Source: Flavobacterium shii | GTDB lineage: Bacteria > Bacteroidota > Bacteroidia > Flavobacteriales > Flavobacteriaceae | Assembly: GCF_025847235.1 (NCBI RefSeq) | Contig: NZ_JAOZEW010000015.1 | Location: forward strand, 62,001-126,000 | Length of the DNA: 64,000 nucleotides | Direction: 5' to 3' | Shown: one piece after another, positions 57,294 through 64,000 of the stretch | Layout of the letters: the number at the start of each line of letters is the position of its first letter | Position numbering within the stretch: the stretch's first letter is position 1 | Made by a program: the position numbers and the translations under genes | The notes under the pieces: model-generated | The model's input: only the letters and a program-made list of their open reading frames with translations | What the model was told of the DNA's origin: nothing | Databases searched by the model: none

Positions 57294-58502
57294 ATGTCAG
57301 AAAATACTTTTAGTTTAAAATCTCCCCGTATAGAAGTTATAGATGCATTACGTGGTTTTGCCATTATGGCGATTATGTTACTTCATAATTTAGAACATTT
57401 TGATTTTTATTATTTACCCGAATATTTACCTGAACCAATTAAGGTATTAGACAAGATAATCTGGGATACCTTGTTCTTTCTTTTTGCAGGAAAATCGTAT
57501 GCAATCTTTTCACTTCTTTTTGGTTTTAGTTTTTTTATTCAATATGATAATCAGCGTAAAAAAGGAAACGATTTTAGATGGAGATATGTTTGGCGACTTG
57601 CTATATTGTTTGTTTTTGGATTAGTAAATACACTCTTTTTCTCAGGCGATATATTAATGATGTATGCCGTTTTAGGATTGATATTAATTCCGGTTTGTAA
57701 TTTAAACACTAAGGATGTTTTAATAATAGCGACTTTCTTATTGATACTTCCTATGGAATGGTTTAATTTTTTTAATATTCTTTTCAATCCCGATTATATA
57801 CTTCCTGCTAATCGATCAAATGCATATTATGGAGATATGTACACTTATTTAAGCGGGAATTCGTTTATAGATCATGCAGTAGGGAATTTATCAATAGGAA
57901 GATGGGCTTCGATATTTTGGTCATGGGAAAACGGAAGATTTTTTCAGGCGCCAGCATTATTTATGTTTGGAATGATAGCAGGAAGAAAACAGCTATTTGT
58001 TATTTCGGAAGCTAGTATAGCATTTTGGAAAAAAGCATTGATATGCGCTATAATATTATTCATTCCGTTATTTGCATTCAAAACGTATTTGCCAGAACTT
58101 ATAGCAACAAACAAAGACATGGTAAATAGTTTATTAATCATTTTTATATCTTGGTCTAATGTTACCTTTATGGTAGTTTTAGTAAGCACATTTGTGTTGT
58201 TATATCAAAAAGAAGCTATAAACAAAGTACTGGTAAAATTAATTCCTTTTGGGAAAATGAGTTTGACAAGTTATTTTTCTCAATCAATTTTAGGATCATT
58301 TATATACTACCGTTTTGGTTTGGGACTATACCAATATACAGGTGCAACATTTGGATTGCTAATAGGAATTGTTTTGTTTTTGCTACAATTAGGATTTTGT
58401 ACATGGTGGTTAAAAACACACAAACAAGGACCATTAGAATACATCTGGCATAAAGCAACATGGATTTCTTTCGGAAAAGAGAAAAAGACAGTTGCGGCAT
58501 AG
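57294..58502 (+). CDS. DUF418-family membrane protein
   Basis: 402 residues with about ten transmembrane helices. The N-terminal block IEVIDALRGFAIMAIMLLHN and the late FGKMSLTSYFSQSILGSFIYYRFG identify the DUF418/YeiB-like family, related to acyltransferase-3 folds. The role is unknown; relatives are proposed to act in envelope modification or transport. It is monocistronic, preceded by ~250 bases of AT-rich DNA without a gene and followed by the 180-bp tandem repeat. Confidence 0.85.
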   Translation: MSENTFSLKSPRIEVIDALRGFAIMAIMLLHNLEHFDFYYLPEYLPEPIKVLDKIIWDTLFFLFAGKSYAIFSLLFGFSFFIQYDNQRKKGNDFRWRYVWRLAILFVFGLVNTLFFSGDILMMYAVLGLILIPVCNLNTKDVLIIATFLLILPMEWFNFFNILFNPDYILPANRSNAYYGDMYTYLSGNSFIDHAVGNLSIGRWASIFWSWENGRFFQAPALFMFGMIAGRKQLFVISEASIAFWKKALICAIILFIPLFAFKTYLPELIATNKDMVNSLLIIFISWSNVTFMVVLVSTFVLLYQKEAINKVLVKLIPFGKMSLTSYFSQSILGSFIYYRFGLGLYQYTGATFGLLIGIVLFLLQLGFCTWWLKTHKQGPLEYIWHKATWISFGKEKKTVAA

Positions 58503-58513
58503 CATTCTGTGAC

Positions 58514-58664
58514 CTAAAAAAGGAACGCGGATGAAACGGATTTACTAAAGTAAAGACGCGGATAAAAACAGATTTCTTAAGATTATAAAGAGAAAAAATC
58601 CGTTTTTATCTGCGTTTTCGCCTTGGCGAATCTGCATCATCCGTGTTCTGTTTTTTAGACAATC
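58514..58664. repeat. 180-bp tandem element, copy 1
   Basis: First of two direct copies, offset by exactly 180 bases. Its ends are inverted repeats (GGAACGCGGATGA near 58522 with complementary TCATCCGTGTTC near 58637), and its middle pairs AAAAACAGATTT with AAATCCGTTTTT. The whole unit can fold into one long hairpin. Confidence 0.7.
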
Positions 58665-58693
58665 TAGACAATTGCAGCTTAACATACTGTAGC

Positions 58694-58844
58694 TTAAAAA
58701 AGGAACGCGGATGACGCTGATTTACTAAAGTAAAGACGCAGATAAAAACAGATTTCTTAAAACTGTAAAGAGAAAAAATCCGTTTTTATCCGCGTCTTCG
58801 CCTTGGCGAATCCGCGTCATCCGCGTTCCCCTTTTTAGATAATC
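58694..58844. repeat. 180-bp tandem element, copy 2
   Basis: Second direct copy. Its terminal inverted repeats are more perfect than in copy 1 (GGAACGCGGATGACGC against GCGTCATCCGCGTTCC), so it may be the better-preserved unit. Non-coding. Confidence 0.7.
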
Positions 58845-58963
58845 GATGCATTTTTAATTTTACAATAAAGAGAAGTAAAGATAAAAGAAGGGTAATGTTG
58901 TCTTAAAAGTATTTACATTTTGGTAGAATACTTTTGCTTCGTCTAACAACGAAACAACAACAC

Positions 58964-61708
58964 ATGAAAAAGCTCTACTTTCTATTATCCCTTTTAGGAA
59001 TAGGTTTTACTGCACAAGCACAAAAACTATTTCCTTATTTGCAAAACGCAACCCCCACATCTATTTACGTTAACTGGAAAACAGAAAGCAATCCGGAAAC
59101 TATAGTAGAATACGGAACAACTGCAGCTAATCTTAATGTTACAGTTACAGGTAACACCAATGTCTTTACAGATTCTGGTTACCCAGGGAATTATTTTTAC
59201 CACAGCGCGAAACTGATGAACCTTTCGCCAAACACAAAATATTATTACAGAATAAAAACTGGTGCAGATGAGTCTACCGTTTATTCCTTTAAAACATTGC
59301 CTAATCCTGGGCAAGCAGCTACTGCCGATGGGCATATTCGGTTTTTGATTATGGGAGATAATCAGTTAAAAGACTTCCCTCGTTACGATTCATTAGTATC
59401 GGCAGCAAAAAGAAAAATAAAACAAAAATGGGGTTCAACATTATCTCCAGAAGATAATATTTCGATGACATTTATGGTGGGTGATCAAGTCGATGTAGGA
59501 ACTTTAGATCATTACGAAAACGTACACTTTAAAAAGAACAGAGGATTATCAGGTAATATACCAATTCAGACTACAGTAGGAAACCATGAAACATACGGAA
59601 CACTAGGTATGAATTCATATTATGATCATTTTTATATCAGTGAGCTTTCCTATAAAGGAATTTCATCAGGAACAGAAAACTATTATGCACAACAAGCGGG
59701 TAATGTTTTATTTATCAGTTTAAGTTCAGAGCATACAGGAGCTGCACAGTTAACTTGGTTACAACAGGTTCTAGCTGCTGCAAATGCTGATAACACCGTA
59801 GAGTGGATTTTTTCACTTAGTCACAGACCATATCAAGCAGAGCAATATGTTGGAGATATCTCTACATGGGTTCGTAATACAGCCGTTCCTTTATTGGTAA
59901 CTTCTCCAAAATATTCTATGCATATTGGAGCGCACCATCATTTGTATCATAGAGGACAATTAAAAAACACTCCTACCTATAATATTATTTCGGGAGGAAC
60001 AGCTTGGGATCAATATTGGGGATCATCTACAGAACAAGATTTTGAAGATGTGCAGAAAACAATATGCAATTGGATTTACCAAATAGTAGATATTGATGTT
60101 ACAAACGGAAAAATGGATATCGAAAGCTATTCTATCGGAAGCGTTGATAAATGGAAAAACAACCAGTTAATGGATGAGTTCCATAGATATAAAAACAAAG
60201 TTGCACCAGTAAAACCTGCAATCACAAATACTTTTGCAGCAAACGTTACTTTACCTTTAACAATCTCAGGTTCGGCATATAGCACTACAACAAAGGAATT
60301 ATTAAATACAAGTCAGTTTTTAATTTCGCAAACGCCAACATTCGATATAATTAAGAAAGAGGTTTATCGCGATTTCGAAAATTTATACGGAAAATATAAG
60401 ACTCAAAAAGATTCAACAGTTGATATAAATCTAGGTGTAGATATTACCAAGATGGATCTAACTTCGAACTCGCTTCCTAATGGTAAGTATTATGTGAAGT
60501 TAAGATATAGAGACCGCAATCTAGAATGGTCTCCTTGGAGCGATACTCAAGCATTTACTGTAACAGGAAGCAATAATGTGAATACTGAGATTGTTACCGA
60601 TGCCTTAACCTATTTGCAAAGCGCACCTATTAAAGTTAATTTTACGGATGCTCCAGCGAGTACATCAACTTGGGTGGGATTGTATAAAGAAGGGCAAACA
60701 CCGGGATCATCGACACCATCGCTAACTTGGCAATATACTAATGGTAGTCCAAGCGGATTTATTAATTTCCCTAACGGATTGGCTAATAAAGGACGTTATT
60801 ATGCTGTAATATTTTCTAATGGTGGATATACAGAAATTGCTCCACGAAAATATTTTTATGTTGGGCCAGTTCCTGTATTAACTACCGATAATACCGAATA
60901 TTCTGTAGGAACACCAATAGTTGTTAATTATACTAATGGACCACAATTGGCAAAAGATTGGATTGGTATATATAGAATGGGAGTAAATCCAGGATCAGGA
61001 GTTACGTCTACAAGTTGGCAATATGTATCAACTGTAGCAGATACTAAATCATTTAACAACTTACCAAAAGGATATTATTATGCCGAATATTATTTGCAGG
61101 ATAGTTTTAATGCTATCGGAAATAAAGTATTCTTTAAAGTTGGAGCTGTGGTTACCGAATTATGGATTAATAAACCTGTATATGATCTTGGCGAACAAAT
61201 TACAGCTTCATGGACAGATGCTCCAGGAATCGTAAAAGATTGGTTGGGTATTTACCATGAAGGCGATAATCCTAACGAAAAACCATTGGTAAGTTATACT
61301 TATTTTGAAGGACTTTCGGAAGGAACTAAAGCAATTGCTAGTACTGAGTTACCCAAAGAAAAAGGAAATTACTTTTTGGTAATGTTTACTAATGATTCTT
61401 ATAACGAAGTATCAAACAGAGTTTCTTTTGAAGTAATTGATAGCTCTCTAGGTAGCGATGAGTTTAAAATTGATAATGGATTAAAAGTATATCCAAATCC
61501 AACGAATAGTAATGCAGAAACCTTTATTCAGTCGGAGTATCCTATTGACGAAATAGAGATTTATAATATGGAAGGAAAATTATTGTACGCTACAAAAAAT
61601 GTAAACAACAATAAGTTCTCTCTTATAAACCAAGATTTGCCAAAAGGAGTTTATATCCTAAAAATACATTCTCGTAAATTGTTTACAGCTAAATTAATTG
61701 TGAAATAG
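58964..61708 (+). CDS. secreted purple-acid-phosphatase-like metallophosphoesterase with T9SS tail
   Basis: 914 residues from the ATG at 58964, giving the signal MKKLYFLLSLLGIGFTAQAQ; an upstream ATG at 58934 would add ten unlikely residues. A fibronectin-III-like purple acid phosphatase N-terminal domain (about 20-115) is followed by a calcineurin-like phosphoesterase domain (about 120-400). Metal-ligand motifs are IMGDNQ, VGDQVD, VGNHETYG, SHRPYQ and GAHHHLYHRG. Then come about four beta-sandwich modules (three of them repeating a WxGIYxxGxxPG-type motif) and a type A sorting domain (KVYPNPTNSNAET). It should be exported by T9SS and release phosphate outside the cell. A TACTTTTG -7-like element lies at 58929-58936. 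Confidence 0.88.
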   Translation: MKKLYFLLSLLGIGFTAQAQKLFPYLQNATPTSIYVNWKTESNPETIVEYGTTAANLNVTVTGNTNVFTDSGYPGNYFYHSAKLMNLSPNTKYYYRIKTGADESTVYSFKTLPNPGQAATADGHIRFLIMGDNQLKDFPRYDSLVSAAKRKIKQKWGSTLSPEDNISMTFMVGDQVDVGTLDHYENVHFKKNRGLSGNIPIQTTVGNHETYGTLGMNSYYDHFYISELSYKGISSGTENYYAQQAGNVLFISLSSEHTGAAQLTWLQQVLAAANADNTVEWIFSLSHRPYQAEQYVGDISTWVRNTAVPLLVTSPKYSMHIGAHHHLYHRGQLKNTPTYNIISGGTAWDQYWGSSTEQDFEDVQKTICNWIYQIVDIDVTNGKMDIESYSIGSVDKWKNNQLMDEFHRYKNKVAPVKPAITNTFAANVTLPLTISGSAYSTTTKELLNTSQFLISQTPTFDIIKKEVYRDFENLYGKYKTQKDSTVDINLGVDITKMDLTSNSLPNGKYYVKLRYRDRNLEWSPWSDTQAFTVTGSNNVNTEIVTDALTYLQSAPIKVNFTDAPASTSTWVGLYKEGQTPGSSTPSLTWQYTNGSPSGFINFPNGLANKGRYYAVIFSNGGYTEIAPRKYFYVGPVPVLTTDNTEYSVGTPIVVNYTNGPQLAKDWIGIYRMGVNPGSGVTSTSWQYVSTVADTKSFNNLPKGYYYAEYYLQDSFNAIGNKVFFKVGAVVTELWINKPVYDLGEQITASWTDAPGIVKDWLGIYHEGDNPNEKPLVSYTYFEGLSEGTKAIASTELPKEKGNYFLVMFTNDSYNEVSNRVSFEVIDSSLGSDEFKIDNGLKVYPNPTNSNAETFIQSEYPIDEIEIYNMEGKLLYATKNVNNNKFSLINQDLPKGVYILKIHSRKLFTAKLIVK

Positions 61709-61735
61709 TAAAACAAGAATGTTTAAATAACAAAG

Positions 61736-61774
61736 AGGCTGTCCGAAAAGTAATTTTTGGATAGCCTTTTTTTT
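61736..61774 (+). terminator. terminator after the phosphatase gene
   Basis: Stem AGGCTGTCC / GGATAGCCT (one G-U pair) extended inward by an A/T stem, followed by eight T. Confidence 0.8.
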
Positions 61775-62165
61775 ATATTAGTTTTAGAAAACATGAAGGA
61801 GATTTGCTCCAGTGGAGTATCATTATCATATTTATAGTAAATATGTTGGTTCTAGAGATTAAGCTACAGCGTAGCGATGTTTTGGTTTCTCCTAAAGATT
61901 GATATATCACCCCTACGGGGGTTTTGTAAAATTGTTTTATGAATTTCTGTAAATATTGCGTCCCTCTGGGACTTAGGATGGTATAAGCTAATGTTTTGAT
62001 TAGTAAATGTATTTTATAGAAATGGAAATAATTTCCACGCTATCGTTTTGTATATCTGCTCGATTGTGTATAATCTAGTTTGTTGATAATTGATTTTAAC
62101 TTGATTTCATACTTCGGTTAGTATGGAAGATAAATAAATAAAACTTTACTTGTTAATAAATATTA
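61775..62165. other. gene-free stretch with short GC palindromes
   Basis: No gene found. Two small hairpins stand out in otherwise AT-rich DNA: CCCCTACGGGG at 61910-61920 and TCCCTCTGGGA at 61961-61971, an arrangement I recall as a frequent intergenic element in Flavobacterium. From about 62040 on, base composition becomes very AT-rich, matching the genes that follow. Confidence 0.5.
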
Positions 62166-62195
62166 TTGTATGAAAGTTTTATTTTAATATATTTG
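62166..62195 (+). promoter_or_regulatory. promoter of the HipA-like/DUF3037 operon
   Basis: TTG at 62166-62168, 19-bp spacer, TATATTTG at 62188-62195: identical spacing and -7 element to the SRP RNA promoter. The expected transcript start is about 20 bases before the ATG at 62222. Confidence 0.85.
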
Positions 62196-62221
62196 TCTTT
62201 ATATCATTATATAAATATTAG

Positions 62222-63043
62222 ATGCAACTACTGCAAACAATTGAAGAAGTTCACAAGGTTTTTGATACACAGGGTAGTAGCCCGTTGTTAGTAACTTGCG
62301 AAGATTTTAGAGATTGGGTCTGCAAATATGATCGATTTCCTAAATATTTGTTTAATGAACTTATAGGTTCTGAATTTGCGAAATTATGGGATATTAAAAC
62401 TCCCGAAACAAGTTTTATTAAAGTGAAACCTGAGCATGTTCCAATTGGTAAATTTCCACAACTTCAATTAACATGGTTTGAGAAAGAATGTTTTGGGTCA
62501 TTATATCTTGAAAATTCTAAAGAGATTGACCATTCTATTATTTCAATGTTTGAAGATAAATCTTTTAGAAACAAAATATCAGATAAAGAAGATTTTTTAA
62601 AAATTGCATTATTTGATATATGGATTGCAAATGAAGATAGAAATTACAATAACTTTAATTTGCTTTTATACATTTCGCCTGAAAAATTAAATTTTTTCTA
62701 TGCTATTGATCATGTAAATATTTTTAATACGAGTTTCCTTGATTATGGAATTGCGGAATTAACTGAAGATGACTCAATTATTAAGACAGATTTAGCAAAG
62801 ATACTGTTTGGGAAAAACAAGAAATTATCTGACATTGTGGATACCTTGGTTGAAAAGTTCTACCTTTGTACAGAAAACTGTCAAAATAATTTAGATGAAA
62901 TACTAGATTTAGTTCCTGAATCTTGGAATATAAATAGAGTACAAATTAAAGATAGAATTATTCAAAATCTATTTTCAGAAGAATGGAAAGCACAGTGCGA
63001 GGATAATTTTAGAGGATTTGTTCAATCTTTTATTATTAATTAA
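62222..63043 (+). CDS. HipA-like (HipA_2 family) kinase
   Basis: 273 residues with a protein-kinase-like fold of the HipA type. Visible catalytic features are Lys35 (DWVCKY), the catalytic loop DIWIANEDRNYNNFN (132-146) with Asp139 and Asn144 in the HipA-style NxDR..NN pattern, and the metal-binding Asp163 in YAIDH. It is shorter than E. coli HipA (440 residues) and lacks the N-terminal HipA subdomain; no HipB-like helix-turn-helix partner is adjacent. It is followed two bases later by a DUF3037 protein, a pairing I recall from other genomes. Likely phosphorylates a cellular or phage target; the target is unknown. Unusually AT-rich with AAA, AAT, GAA and TTT codons. Confidence 0.8.
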   Translation: MQLLQTIEEVHKVFDTQGSSPLLVTCEDFRDWVCKYDRFPKYLFNELIGSEFAKLWDIKTPETSFIKVKPEHVPIGKFPQLQLTWFEKECFGSLYLENSKEIDHSIISMFEDKSFRNKISDKEDFLKIALFDIWIANEDRNYNNFNLLLYISPEKLNFFYAIDHVNIFNTSFLDYGIAELTEDDSIIKTDLAKILFGKNKKLSDIVDTLVEKFYLCTENCQNNLDEILDLVPESWNINRVQIKDRIIQNLFSEEWKAQCEDNFRGFVQSFIIN

Positions 63044-63045
63044 AA

Positions 63046-63879
63046 ATGAAAACAATTTATTCAATATTATATGTAACGTTAAATGCTGCTCTTAATGAAA
63101 GAGTTAGTGTTGGTATTCTTATGTCTAATAGTTTTGAACATTATTTTAAATTTTCTTCTGAAAAACTTGGAGCATTAAAAGGTATCTTAAATAGTGAAAG
63201 ATATAATCTAGTAAAAAATTATCTGAAATCGATAGAAAAGGAAATTTGTTTAAATTCAAATCAGCTTTTTAGCGAAAGAGAGTTGAAAAATAATTGGATT
63301 AATGAAGGTTATATAATTTATCTTTCAAAATATTCAAACAACATAGTTCAGTTTTCAGCTCCAAAACCTATTGACGTAGATTTAAATATTGATACTTTTA
63401 AAAGAATCTTTGAAAAGTATATTTTTAGATATACTGAGGAAGTTAATGAAACTATTGGATTAAATATATATTCAAAAGTTAAACAAGATTTATTTCCTAA
63501 AATAGAAGATAGAGTTAATTTAGAAATGATATTAACCTCAAATAATTTTGAAAATTTGTTTGCTCCAATTGAAATTGACTTTATTGGTATTAATGAAATT
63601 CCTGTGGCTGGACAAACTATTGACTTTGAAAAGAAACATTATTATTTAGAAAATGATATTGCCAGATTTGTTTCATTGACAAAAGCAATTGAATTAGAAG
63701 GAAATAGTAAAGGGAAGTATTATGTTTTAGGTAGAGAGCCGCAAAAACACACAGATAAAAACCACCAATTGTGGGAACATATCAGAGATTCAGATTTTCT
63801 TGAATTTGTAGATATTGATGAAGTTGGAATCGTAGAAGAATATTTAGAGGAACACAATGTGCGGCCTTTTTTCGATTAA
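63046..63879 (+). CDS. DUF3037-family protein paired with the HipA-like kinase
   Basis: 277 residues. The N-terminus YSILYVTLNAALNERVSVGILM matches the DUF3037 pattern (a strand followed by E-R-V-x-V-G), with further helical and beta segments and an acidic C-terminus. No signal peptide or membrane segment. Start is two bases after the kinase stop, so the two form a tight operon with a single strong promoter and a terminator after it. The DUF has no known biochemical role; a neutralising or adaptor function for the kinase is inference from pairing only. Confidence 0.78.
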   Translation: MKTIYSILYVTLNAALNERVSVGILMSNSFEHYFKFSSEKLGALKGILNSERYNLVKNYLKSIEKEICLNSNQLFSERELKNNWINEGYIIYLSKYSNNIVQFSAPKPIDVDLNIDTFKRIFEKYIFRYTEEVNETIGLNIYSKVKQDLFPKIEDRVNLEMILTSNNFENLFAPIEIDFIGINEIPVAGQTIDFEKKHYYLENDIARFVSLTKAIELEGNSKGKYYVLGREPQKHTDKNHQLWEHIRDSDFLEFVDIDEVGIVEEYLEEHNVRPFFD

Positions 63880-63891
63880 GATATTATAAAG

Positions 63892-63911
63892 AACTATCAT
63901 GACAGATAGTT
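63892..63911 (+). terminator. terminator after the HipA-like/DUF3037 operon
   Basis: Stem AACTATC / GATAGTT with a 6-base loop and a T run. The remaining bases to 64000 show no feature. Confidence 0.75.
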
Positions 63912-64000
63912 TTTTTATGCAATTGTTTGTTTGTATTTAATCCTTCAATTGATAGGAGGTGTATTTTATAAAAAAAAACTCCACTCCCAGACCTCCCAAA

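Noticed and set aside
58514..58844. CRISPR-like array
   Set aside because: Only two copies with a 180-base period and no short identical repeats separated by unique spacers; no cas genes in the window.
59027..59335. 102-codon minus-strand frame inside the phosphatase gene
   Set aside because: Antisense to the clear fibronectin-like domain; Cys/Ile/Val-rich nonsense composition.
62222..63879. Classical hipBA toxin-antitoxin module
   Set aside because: No HipB-like helix-turn-helix gene; the kinase is the short HipA_2 form and the partner is DUF3037.

Overview
The window is AT-rich chromosomal DNA from a member of the Bacteroidota, almost certainly a Flavobacterium close to the F. johnsoniae type. 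The evidence is SusC/SusD pairs, type IX secretion C-terminal tails, TTG...TAnnTTTG promoters, bacillithiol synthesis (BshA), very few Shine-Dalgarno sequences, and an overall gene content matching that genus. I see about 46 protein genes, one structured RNA gene (SRP RNA), no tRNA or rRNA, no CRISPR and no intact insertion sequence.

Layout. 1-5.4 kb: the 3' end of a tamB-like gene, then pfkA, gapA, an N-acetylglucosamine-kinase-like gene directly abutting mgsA, a second divergent mgsA paralogue, and a convergent ridA. 5.4-13.3 kb: lptD (minus) diverges from a run of amidase, MCE/MlaD, two Fe-S electron-transfer proteins and a conserved gene of unknown function. 13.3-26.6 kb is housekeeping: bshA, a PrcB-domain lipoprotein, a small beta-barrel, an LpxH-type phosphoesterase, aroC, a dicarboxylate/amino-acid symporter, an orphan TPR hybrid kinase, a DEAD-box helicase, and hutG and hutI flanking a coiled-coil membrane protein. 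26.7-30.3 kb: glutaminyl cyclase, SRP RNA with a near-ideal promoter, an SDR, a transaldolase-type enzyme and a small secreted protein.

30.4-53.4 kb is a complete chitin utilisation locus in the same order as the one described in F. johnsoniae: MFS transporter, LytTR response regulator and LytS-type kinase on the minus strand; two SusC/SusD pairs, a NagB-deacetylase fusion, a GH20 hexosaminidase and a giant two-catalytic-domain GH18 chitinase on the plus strand. ChiA cuts chitin outside the cell, SusCD pairs import oligomers, GH20 releases GlcNAc, the MFS protein moves it inward, and the kinase (3.2 kb) and NagB fusion feed it to glycolysis, whose pfkA and gapA are also in the window. The two SusCD pairs arose by tandem duplication of about 5 kb, which left a dead fragment of the nagB start between them.

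53.4-64 kb: a TlpA-like thioredoxin, a YbiT-type ABC-F protein with a destroyed second P-loop, a 57-residue lipoprotein, a DUF418 protein, a 180-bp tandem repeat, a secreted purple-acid-phosphatase-like protein and, at the right edge, a HipA-like kinase with a DUF3037 partner under its own strong promoter. That last pair is the best candidate for a poorly described system. The other main leads are the MgsA paralogue without its phosphate-binding residues, the nagB fossil, the matched GNRA hairpins after both susD genes and the ABC-F P-loop loss.
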